Both the position numbers and the translations under genes were made by a program. Below, one piece after another: positions 52,113-60,900 of a stretch of 64,000 nt of DNA; the stretch's first letter is position 1, and every line of letters begins with the position of its first letter. The DNA is from an uncultured Tenacibaculum sp. (lineage in GTDB: Bacteria; Bacteroidota; Bacteroidia; Flavobacteriales; Flavobacteriaceae), in the NCBI RefSeq assembly GCF_947502995.1, contig NZ_CANNBW010000017.1, positions 1 through 64,000 of the forward strand, read 5' to 3'. The notes beneath the pieces are model-generated. The model was not told where the DNA came from, ran no database searches, and worked only from the letters and a program-made list of their open reading frames with translations.

Positions 52113-54581
52113 TTAAAATTGTTCTCCTTTACCAATATTGGTATTTAGTATGTTTGTTATATCTATGTTTTGTATTTGTCCGTTTAGATCTAAATCTTGC
52201 TTTAAATACCCAGAGTTTCCTAAAGCCTGAATTATAGAGTTGATATCTATATTTTGAATTTGTCCATTTTCATCGTTATCACCAGCAATAAGCGCATAAG
52301 TTTTTGTTCCATCTGCAGGATTTGTATATACTAAGTGTAGTGCATCAGTACCACCAAGAATGCTAGTTTTATCTGTAAAATCTACATGAAGTACTGAAGA
52401 AGTTAAGTTTACTGTATTGCTAGTTATAATTGCTAAATGATTGCGATGAGATACAGCAATGAAATAGGTATTACTCGTTTCTGCAAAAGTTAAATTTGTA
52501 GAACTATTTTCTGGGTCAATTAAAGTTCCGTTACGTTGTAGTAAAAATGATTTACTTGAAATGATTTTAGTGAAATCGGAAGCATCTCTAAGTTGAAGTT
52601 CAATCCAATCTACAATTGCTGTTTCGCCAGTTGTATTAAATATATTAGAATCACAAGTTAAATGATCTGTGTAAGGAGAATTACTTGGTAAAACACCATT
52701 AATTCTTAGATCGTCTCTCATTAAATGTTCTTCATCTGAAGTAACATTTTTCATAGCTCCTTCTAAAAATAGTTTAGCAGTAAATTGAATAGAACAAGCA
52801 TTTTTTACCTGATCAAAACTTGAGTAATTTCCAGAATCAGCATAAAAAGAAGAAAAACTAGGTAAGCTTCCATAATTAGCAAAGTTTGCTAATCCACAAA
52901 CATTAGAAGTATTTGGAATATATAATGACCAATAATTTCCATTTACAGCTCTTAAAGATGTTAAATTAATTGATTGAAGATTTTCTTCAGCTAGGTAATG
53001 ATCAATACTACCATTATCAATATTTAAAGAAACTAAATTCTGTAATCCATCAACATTTAATAAACCGTTACCAGAGATATTAATTTGCCCAATATTTGTT
53101 AACGATTCAAAACCATCTAATGAAGTTAAAGAACTATTATCTAGTAGTAATAAATAACCAACAGTTGAGATATTAGGAAAACCATTCATGTTTGTAATCC
53201 CTGTATTACGAATCGTTAATCTATCAAGAATTGTAATATTTTGAATTCCGTTTAAAGAATTAAAGTTGGAACAGTTTTGAACACTTAACGAGGTCATAGT
53301 TGTAAAACCATCTAAACCACTAAAGTTTCCAATTGTATCGTTATTTTTTATTTCAATATTATCTGTAGAATTTACTTTTAAACCAGAGAAATCAGTAAAA
53401 CTATTACAGTTATCAATTGTAATACTTTCAATAGTATTTGTATTAGATAATCCATTAAAGTTTTCAAAAGCAGTTGCGTCTGTAATTGAAAGATCACCTA
53501 ATGAACTAACATTATTAATTCCACTTAAATCGATTAATTTATTGCAAGTATCGATGGTAAGATCGTTTAAAGATGTTATGTTTTCTGCACCAATTAGGCT
53601 TGAAATAGAAAGATATTTTAACGAGAAAAGAGAAGTAACACTATCTAAGTTTGTAATTCCAGACAAAAAAGATAATGAAGTACAATTTTCAATTTCAAAA
53701 GTTGTAACTGTTTGTAGGTTGCTTAAACCATTTAAGTTAACAATAGTATTTAATCCTCTAAATTTTAATCTAGGTAGATTACTAACATTTGGAAAATAGT
53801 TCAAATTAATTAAGGCTGTTAAATCTGAAAATAAGATTTCACTAACACTAGTTATATTCTGTAATCCTTCTAATGAAGTAATTACAGCATTGCTTTGTAC
53901 AATTAAGCGATTAACACTTTGTAATTTACTAAGATCATTAAGATTTAAAAGATTAGGTTCTGTAATTGTAAGGTTTTTTACAGCTGTTAAATTGTGTAAA
54001 CCTTGTAAATCTGTTAGTTTGTTATATCCTATAGAAATATCGAAATCAACATCAGTTAAATGATTAAAAACACTGATATCTGTTAAAGCATAATTTGAAG
54101 TTACTGCAATTGATGAAACTGTAGAGATATTACCAATTCCATTTAATGTTATAATAGCATCATTTCCAGTAATGGTTAATCCATTTCCGATTGAAGTTAA
54201 ATTATCTAATGCAGTTAAATCAATTAAACTATCGTTATTGTTTATTGATAAAGAGCTACCAATACTTTCAATACCCTGAAGTCCATTTAAATTAGTAAGA
54301 CTAGTACTAGAAATAGATAAAAGTCCTGTGACACTTTTAATCTTATTATTTAACCCAGATATATTATTCACTGATGCGCTAGAAATTACTAAGTTTCCAG
54401 AAATTGTAGTACAATCGGCATAGTTGTTTATAAAATCATCAACTGCAGTTTGAGAGTTAAGATAAATAGATCCTGAAGGGCATTGGGCAAATAGGGGAAG
54501 CCCAATGCTCAGGAATAACATAGAAATTAGCACAGATAATTTCCATGTTTGTAGTTGTAATTTTATATTGTGATAAATCAT
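52113..54581 (-). CDS. Leucine-rich-repeat surface protein with C-terminal dockerin-like module
   Basis: This 822-residue protein has a signal peptide (cleavage near PLFAQC). Residues about 60-570 are more than 20 Receptor-L/LRR-like units with LxGLxNLxSV patterns (GLNNKIKSV, LQGIESIGSSLSI, FNGLSNTNTIESI). From about 600 onward is a domain also found in the two neighbouring proteins: MRDDLRINGVLP, TGETAIVDWIELQLRD, VSHRNHLAIIT. Two dockerin-like loops follow (DNDENGQIQNID, DLDLNGQIQNID) and it ends in NIGKGEQF. It is the third gene of the operon. Predicted to be exported and to bind protein or glycan ligands through the repeats. Confidence 0.8.
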   Translation of the reverse strand: MIYHNIKLQLQTWKLSVLISMLFLSIGLPLFAQCPSGSIYLNSQTAVDDFINNYADCTTISGNLVISSASVNNISGLNNKIKSVTGLLSISSTSLTNLNGLQGIESIGSSLSINNNDSLIDLTALDNLTSIGNGLTITGNDAIITLNGIGNISTVSSIAVTSNYALTDISVFNHLTDVDFDISIGYNKLTDLQGLHNLTAVKNLTITEPNLLNLNDLSKLQSVNRLIVQSNAVITSLEGLQNITSVSEILFSDLTALINLNYFPNVSNLPRLKFRGLNTIVNLNGLSNLQTVTTFEIENCTSLSFLSGITNLDSVTSLFSLKYLSISSLIGAENITSLNDLTIDTCNKLIDLSGINNVSSLGDLSITDATAFENFNGLSNTNTIESITIDNCNSFTDFSGLKVNSTDNIEIKNNDTIGNFSGLDGFTTMTSLSVQNCSNFNSLNGIQNITILDRLTIRNTGITNMNGFPNISTVGYLLLLDNSSLTSLDGFESLTNIGQINISGNGLLNVDGLQNLVSLNIDNGSIDHYLAEENLQSINLTSLRAVNGNYWSLYIPNTSNVCGLANFANYGSLPSFSSFYADSGNYSSFDQVKNACSIQFTAKLFLEGAMKNVTSDEEHLMRDDLRINGVLPSNSPYTDHLTCDSNIFNTTGETAIVDWIELQLRDASDFTKIISSKSFLLQRNGTLIDPENSSTNLTFAETSNTYFIAVSHRNHLAIITSNTVNLTSSVLHVDFTDKTSILGGTDALHLVYTNPADGTKTYALIAGDNDENGQIQNIDINSIIQALGNSGYLKQDLDLNGQIQNIDITNILNTNIGKGEQF

Positions 54582-54596
54582 GGGGATATAATGTTT

Positions 54597-55463
54597 TTAA
54601 AATTGTTCTCCTTTTCCGATGTTAGGATTTAAAAGATTATTGATGTCAGAATTCTGTACCTGACCATTCATATCTAAATCAGCTTTGTTATAGCTTGAAA
54701 TTCCTAATAATTGAATAACTGAATTTGTATCAATATTTTGAATTTGTCCATTTTCATCAAAATCACCAGAGATCATTGCAAAGATTCCGTTCCCCATATT
54801 TAAAACAGAATTTGTTCCACCAAATACAGCTGAAGAAGTATCACTAAGATTAACAGTTGTTGCTGTAGTTGTGTTTAAAGCAATTGGGTTTGTACTTATA
54901 ATTCCTAAGTGATTTCTATGATTAATACCAACGAAATAACTATCTGAAGCCAATTCTACTTGCAGAGGAGAAACACCATCTACATCAACTAAATCTCCGT
55001 CTGCTTGTAGTAATGCAGATTGACTTGCAAGTACTACGGTTTTATCGTTTTTATCTCGTAAAGTAACCCAAACCCAATCGATAATTGCATCGTTTCCTGT
55101 ATTGTTAAATACTGAAGATTCACAAGTTGCACTATCTGTATACGGACTAGTAGTTGGTAATAAACTGTTACTTCTTAAACTATCATCCATAGTTGTAGTT
55201 CCTGAAGTAGCCAAGGGTCCCTGTAAAAAAGCTATTGGAGAAAGTCTAATTTTAAGTGTGATTGCTTCTTGATGAAACCCTTGGTTTAATATTATTGTAC
55301 CATTAGAATTAGTTGTAACAACTAGTTCTCCTATAGTAAAATTCATACTAGCGTTTGCATTGCTGAATGTTGTTCCGCTTGATCCAATTACAGTTCTTTC
55401 TATTGTTTGAGAAGACAAAGAAGATGTAATCAGCAATATTATAATGAATAAAAATTGTTTCAT
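54597..55463 (-). CDS. Surface protein made mainly of the dockerin-like C-terminal module
   Basis: The ATG at 55463 gives 288 residues with a signal peptide (MKQFLFIIILLITSSLSSQ); a TTG seven codons earlier overlaps the upstream gene and is not favoured. After a short N-terminal region (TIGELVVTTNSNG), the remaining 220 residues are the shared module: DDSLRSNSLLPTTSPY, GNDAIIDWVWVTLRDKND, NHRNHLGIIS. The loops DFDENGQIQNID and DLDMNGQVQNSD and the ending NIGKGEQF complete it. It shows the module can exist almost alone. Confidence 0.8.
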   Translation of the reverse strand: MKQFLFIIILLITSSLSSQTIERTVIGSSGTTFSNANASMNFTIGELVVTTNSNGTIILNQGFHQEAITLKIRLSPIAFLQGPLATSGTTTMDDSLRSNSLLPTTSPYTDSATCESSVFNNTGNDAIIDWVWVTLRDKNDKTVVLASQSALLQADGDLVDVDGVSPLQVELASDSYFVGINHRNHLGIISTNPIALNTTTATTVNLSDTSSAVFGGTNSVLNMGNGIFAMISGDFDENGQIQNIDTNSVIQLLGISSYNKADLDMNGQVQNSDINNLLNPNIGKGEQF

Positions 55464-55470
55464 ACTCTGA

Positions 55471-57258
55471 TTATCTTTTACCAACGATGTTTACAATTGT
55501 CATAGCATCTGTTTCGGAATTATTATTTTCACTTTTAACCTTATAGGTTACTTTTCCTTGACCAAGCGTTATGATTTGACCAATTCTAGTTCTTGCTGTA
55601 GTTGAAAGACACGTAATTGTTACTGCTGGTATATCTGAAAAATGATTATTGTAATTGATGGTATATGTTTCATCACTTAAAGAAGTTGTAATACCACTTG
55701 AACCTGTAACATTTGAATTAATAGAACCATCTGCACTTATAATTAGGGATATCATTTCTACATTATTAGCTGCGCCAGCAGCTCTAAGATCATCACCATC
55801 TTGATCAATAATTATATTTCCATCAGTAGCGATGTTTTCATCAACTTTTAATTCTCCTTTTACTTGTAATAAATCATTGTCAAATTCCCCATAAACTAAA
55901 TCTCTAATATGTAATTGATTAGAAAATGTACCACCTGCTCCTGCAGCAGTTCCGATCAATACATTAGAATCTCCATTTAAATTATATCCAGCAAAGTATC
56001 CAATAACAACATTACTTCTTCCTGATTGCGCACCTTCTGCTGCTTGATGTCCTATAATTATATTTCTATCAGTAAGATTCGAAAGGTTACTTGTATCATC
56101 GTATGATCCAAAGATTTGGTTTTCTGTAGAAGTAGTTGTTAGAATACCATCAAATTCAAAATTTCCAGTAGTTTTTACATCTCCAGAAACGTTTAACAAT
56201 CCATCTTTGATGTTTACTTGATCTTTTCCGTTTGTAACAAAATGAATTTCGTCATTTTTACCAAATGTACTACCTGCACCAACAGTAATTAGAGTTGAAG
56301 AATTATCACGTTCTCCAACAGATTCAATTGTTGAAGTATATAACCAATTGGTAGTAGTAAAACCTTGATCTTTTTGATTTGAAGCACTTTGATCAGAACT
56401 TTGAGTACCCACAGCAATATTACCAATAACTGCAGTATCTGCTACATCTAAGCTGGTTTGTGGATTCGATTCTCCAATTCCTACGTTTCCATTAGCTAAA
56501 ATTGCAATTCCTTCGTTATCTCCATCATTTGAAATCCAATTAGAATTAATTTGAATATTTCCTCCTGAAGAAATTTTAGCAGATGTAATTACATTACCAC
56601 TTGCATCAAACTGAATTCCTTTATTATCGGTTCCGTCACCATTAATCCAGTGCGTATCTAAATTAATATTACTTCCAAGAAATAATTTATTGGAAGTGGT
56701 TACTCTTCCTGCATCTCCTATTAACAAACCTTCATCATCACCGTCATTAGAAATCCAGTTACCTCTAATTTTTAAATTCTCTGTTAGCGTGTGGTTTCCA
56801 AGATCGTCTCCATTTTCTACATATTTAGCTTGTAACGCATAAGGAACACTTAATAACTGTGTAGTTCCCATACTTACATAAGTTGTTCCTCCAGCTGTAT
56901 CGATACTTACTTCTAAAAAGTGGCTATTAGATGCCCAATCTATTGTTGAAAAAGTATCTGCTGTTGTTCCTTGTCCTACTACTAAACTAAAAACTCCATA
57001 TGCATTTGTTGTTGGCGTATGTGTTTCTGTATATATTACAGTTCCAGTTGCAGTTGTTTGATGTAGTTTAAACTGAACACCTATATTAGCGTTTGCTAAT
57101 ATCTCTCCTGAAGCATTTCTAACTACCGATTGATAATTGAAACCTTCTGGAGTTTGTGAATAAGCTATTAAAGAAAAAAGAAATAGTATTAAAAGAGTGC
57201 TTAATCTTTTTGTACAAATTGAATTAAAATTGTTGTATGAATCTTTTATAAATTTCAT
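55471..57258 (-). CDS. Tail-fibre-like repetitive surface protein, first gene of the operon
   Basis: This 595-residue protein has a signal peptide (cleavage near LIAYSQ) followed by the common Bacteroidota start GFNYQSVVRNASGEILANA. An N-terminal beta domain with PYALQAKYVENG leads into repeats about a common plan (WISNDGDDEGLLIGDAGRV, WINGDGTDNKGIQFDASGNV). A trimeric fibre-like body follows, with NVVIGYFAGYNLNGDSNVLIGTAAGAGG. No intramolecular chaperone motif or T9SS domain is obvious. Phage origin is not supported, as no phage genes lie nearby. Confidence 0.75.
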   Translation of the reverse strand: MKFIKDSYNNFNSICTKRLSTLLILFLFSLIAYSQTPEGFNYQSVVRNASGEILANANIGVQFKLHQTTATGTVIYTETHTPTTNAYGVFSLVVGQGTTADTFSTIDWASNSHFLEVSIDTAGGTTYVSMGTTQLLSVPYALQAKYVENGDDLGNHTLTENLKIRGNWISNDGDDEGLLIGDAGRVTTSNKLFLGSNINLDTHWINGDGTDNKGIQFDASGNVITSAKISSGGNIQINSNWISNDGDNEGIAILANGNVGIGESNPQTSLDVADTAVIGNIAVGTQSSDQSASNQKDQGFTTTNWLYTSTIESVGERDNSSTLITVGAGSTFGKNDEIHFVTNGKDQVNIKDGLLNVSGDVKTTGNFEFDGILTTTSTENQIFGSYDDTSNLSNLTDRNIIIGHQAAEGAQSGRSNVVIGYFAGYNLNGDSNVLIGTAAGAGGTFSNQLHIRDLVYGEFDNDLLQVKGELKVDENIATDGNIIIDQDGDDLRAAGAANNVEMISLIISADGSINSNVTGSSGITTSLSDETYTINYNNHFSDIPAVTITCLSTTARTRIGQIITLGQGKVTYKVKSENNNSETDAMTIVNIVGKR

Positions 57259-57374
57259 GACCAGGGTGTGTTATTTTATCTATAAATTTTTATTTAAAAA
57301 GTGATAATTACTTTATAAAGTTTAAAATCCAGGCTCTTGGATTTAGTCTTAAACGGCTAAGTAAAATCACACTG

Positions 57375-57434
57375 CAATACTATTTGATTTTAGAGATTTA
57401 AAAAAGAAATCGTAGGGTGCAAAACGGGGTGCAA
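57375..57434 (-). promoter_or_regulatory. Promoter with two 12-bp-spaced direct repeats (copy B)
   Basis: GGGTGCAA is at 57415-57422 and 57427-57434 on the plus strand, and on the minus strand the -7-like box TAGTATTG follows after 32 bases (57375-57382). The predicted RNA start is near 57370, about 110 bases before the first ATG of the operon. It is identical in layout to copy A at 49205-49264. Confidence 0.7.
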
Positions 57435-57489
57435 AAAACAAAAAACCCCATTTTACTAGGGGTTTGAGGTGTTTTTTCTTGAACCCCTA
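57375..57489 (-). repeat. Dispersed conserved promoter-region element, copy B
   Basis: This partner of 49205-49316 has the hairpin AAACCCC (57443-57449) against GGGGTTT (57459-57465). Here both arms differ from copy A in a way that keeps pairing, which suggests the fold, or an inverted protein site, is selected. Confidence 0.7.
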
Positions 57490-57830
57490 TAATGATGTTA
57501 TTAAAAAAAACACATTTAAAAAGGTCTTTAGTTTTTTTATTGAAGAGATCTTAAGTTATGTTTTTGTTTAAAAAATATTCTTGAGAAAAATAAAGTGAAA
57601 CATGAATTCATAAATAGATGATTTCACAACATGAATTTTGATTAGAAAAATGCTTTTATGATTTTATTTAAAATCAAATAATCTTTAATTTTTATGAATC
57701 AGTTTAATTATCATAACAAGTAATTTTATGACTAAAGTTTATTGTAAAAATTTAAAACAATTTAAGTTGTATTTTATTTACTAATTAATGGAGGAATTAT
57801 TTTTATTAAAATATGTAGCTATTAAAGAAA

Positions 57831-57866
57831 AAGAGATAATACATTTTTTAGTTTGTATTATCTCTT
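57831..57866 (-). terminator. Terminator of the giant LRR gene
   Basis: A perfect 13-bp stem (AAGAGATAATACA and its complement) is followed by TTTTTCTTT on the minus strand. It separates this gene from the operon that starts near 57.37 kb. Confidence 0.85.
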
Positions 57867-57934
57867 ATTGATATAAGTAATATAATAATTGAGTAAGCTT
57901 AATTTTTCTTCATAATAAAATATATTTTGAAGTA

Positions 57935-60900
57935 TTAGAATTGCTCTCCTTTACCAATATTTGGATTTAGTAAATTGTTAATATCAACGTTTTGTACTTG
58001 TCCGTTCATATCCAAGTCTGCTTTATTGTAACCAGAAACTCCTAATAACTGGATAATAGCATTTGTATCAATATTTTGAATTTGTCCGTTTTCATCGAAA
58101 TCACCAGAAATCATTGCGAAAACACCATTACCCATATCAACCATAGCATTTGCTCCTCCAGAAATAGCAGTGCTACCTGAAGCGATATCAACAGTTGTTG
58201 TAGTAGTTGATAAACTCATAACAGATGATGTCATAATGCTTAAATGATTTCTATGTTTAATTACAATGTAGTAATCAGCAGGAGTTACATCGAATAAAAG
58301 TGGTGTAGTTAAATCATCAGTTGCTTCAACAATAGCACCATCACGTTGTAAAATTCCAGATTTTCCTGCTACGATAATATTAGAATCATTAGCATCTCTT
58401 AATTCTACCCAAATCCAATCTACCATAGAATTTGCTCCAGCATCGTTTAATTTTATAGCGTCAGAAATAGTAGCATTATCCAAATAAGGAGAAGTTGAGC
58501 CGTAAGTTCCTCCGCCAACTCTTAAATCATCTCGCATTAAACTTTCTTCTCCTAAATTCGGATTTATATATGCTCCTTGTAAATAAACGTTTATTGCTAC
58601 TTGAATGTTTCCACAATTAGTATCACTATAACTAGTCCCGTTGTCTTTATCAAACCACCAAGTAGTACTATATGAAGCATCATCAACTAGAACACAGCTT
58701 AGTAAATTGCCTCTAAGATGAATATTCTCAATAGTAGTGTTGTTACCACTCTTAAGATTTAAATAGGTTAGTTTATTTCCAGATAAATTCAATTCTTTTA
58801 ATGCAGTATTGCTTGATAAATCAAGAGTAGTTAAATCATTTCCTGCCATTCTTAATTCATATAACAAAATGTTCTTGCTAAGGTCGATAGTTGTAAGGCT
58901 ATTGTTACCAATATGTGCTGTTTCAAGTAATGTATTATTTGATAGATCAAGAGTAGATATTCCTGCATTATATGAAAGACGTAGATCAACTAATGCTGTA
59001 TTTTTAGAAAGATCTATTGATGTTAACGACATAGCATCTAATCTTAAATACTCTAAAAAAGTTAAGTTAGTAAGATCTATATTTGTAGCACTATTATTTC
59101 CAACATCTAAAGAAGTAAGTCCTACGAAATCTTCAATTCCTGTAAAATCTGTGATAGATAAATTAGTTACATTTAACGTTGTAATTTCTTCAATTAATAT
59201 AGTTGGAACTTGTCCATCATTTGAAATATCATCATAACCTAAGCCTTCTAAGGCAGCTTCAAAATTAGTGTCTGGAATAGTAGTATAACGACAGTAACCA
59301 TCGGTAAAACTTGTAGTACCATCAATATCTGTCCAATTTGTTGTACTGTATGTGGCATCGTCTACAATAATACAAGTTAAGTTAAGGTTGTCTTCAGCTC
59401 TAAAAGTAGTTACATTCGTATTGTTTCCGTTTTTCACATTTAAGTAACTTAAATTGGCATCATGTGCATATAAATTTTTCAAAATTATTTGCTTACTTAA
59501 ATCTAAAGATGTTATACCTGTATCATTTACACGTAATGTTTCAATATTTGGATTATTACTCAAATCCAATTCGGTAATATTTGTGTTATCAACACGTAGT
59601 ACTCGTAACACAGGATTATTAGAGAAATCAATAGTACTAATTTGTGTACCGTAGCATTCTACTGTTTCTAAATCAGGATGAACGCTGAAATCAAAAGAAG
59701 TAATATTCGTAGAATACCCCTTAAATTCGACCAATTTTGTATTCTGACTAATATTTAAACTTGTTAATCCACCATTACCATTAACTAATAATTTACGTAG
59801 TGAAGTGTTGTTAGTAAGATCTAATGTGGTTAAGTTACTCCCAGCTAAGTTTAAAATTTCTAAATCTGTATTTTTAGAAAGATCAATTGAATTGATAGAG
59901 TTACTATCAGCAGTTAATGTTTTTAGAAGTGTATTCTTAGTTACATCTATAGCTGTTAAGTGATTCAATCTACAGTTAAGAGATGTTAAAGCTATAAAAT
60001 CTTCAATTCCTGTTAAATCATAGATTCCTTTATTAGGTAGTGCTAAACTTGTTACTACTTCAATTAAAGCTGTTGGTACTTGTCCGTCACCAGAAATATC
60101 GTCATAACCTAAAGCTTCTAACTCTGTTTCAAAATTAGCATCAGGAATTTGTGTGTAACGACAACCTGTACTACTAAAATTAGCGGTATCATCAACACCT
60201 AGCCAATTCGTTGTACTGTAAGTAACATCATCAACATTAATACAGGTTAAATTAGTATTTCCAGTTGCAATAAAATCAGTAACATTAGCATTGTTACCAT
60301 TTTTTACATTTAAACTAGATAAATTGTTGTTGTTTACTGTAATTGAAACTAGTCCTGTCTGATTACTAAGATCTAAATCTGTAATTGAATTTTCTTGACA
60401 CCAGAAAGATGTAAGTGCTGTGTTTTTAGTAACATCAATTGCTGTTAAACTATTACTACCACAACGTAAATCCAATAAAGCAGTGTTTAAAGAAACATCT
60501 AAACTTGTAAGATTATTGTTGTTACATTCTAAATATGTTAATGCTGTGTTTTTTGAAACATCTAATGTAGATAAATCATTAAAAGAACAAACTAGCATAT
60601 CTAAATTCGCACTGTTACTTACGTTTAAGGTAGTAATAGGAGTGAACTTGGTAATTACTGAAGTTAAATTTGGATTGTTTGATAAATCTAAATTGGTAAA
60701 CGAATTACTAGCACAATTCAATGTTTTTAAAGCAGTAAAACCTTCAATTCCCGTAATATCAGTAATAGATTTTGCAACGATTGTTAAATCTTCTACAGTT
60801 TCTATTAAAGGAGTTGGTACTTGTCCATCACCAGAAATATCATCATAACCTAATGATTCTAAAGTAGCTTCAAAATTTGCATCAGGAACAGCTGTATATC

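Larger units (their letters stand above)
57259..57934. other. 676-base intergenic region with operon promoter and LRR-gene terminator
   Basis: From the right it holds the terminator of the LRR gene (57831-57866), an A/T-rich stretch with no gene seen, the promoter element (57375-57489), and a 110-base leader. The leader has a small hairpin (AAATCCA/TGGATTT at about 57326-57344). Confidence 0.6.

Noticed and set aside
55464..55484. TTG start extending the 288-residue protein upstream
   Set aside because: It overlaps the previous gene and puts seven residues before a clean signal peptide that starts at ATG 55463.
55471..57258. Prophage tail-fibre gene
   Set aside because: The fibre-like repeats are accompanied by a signal peptide and the Bacteroidota GFNYQxVVRN start, and no phage structural, integrase or lysis genes are nearby.
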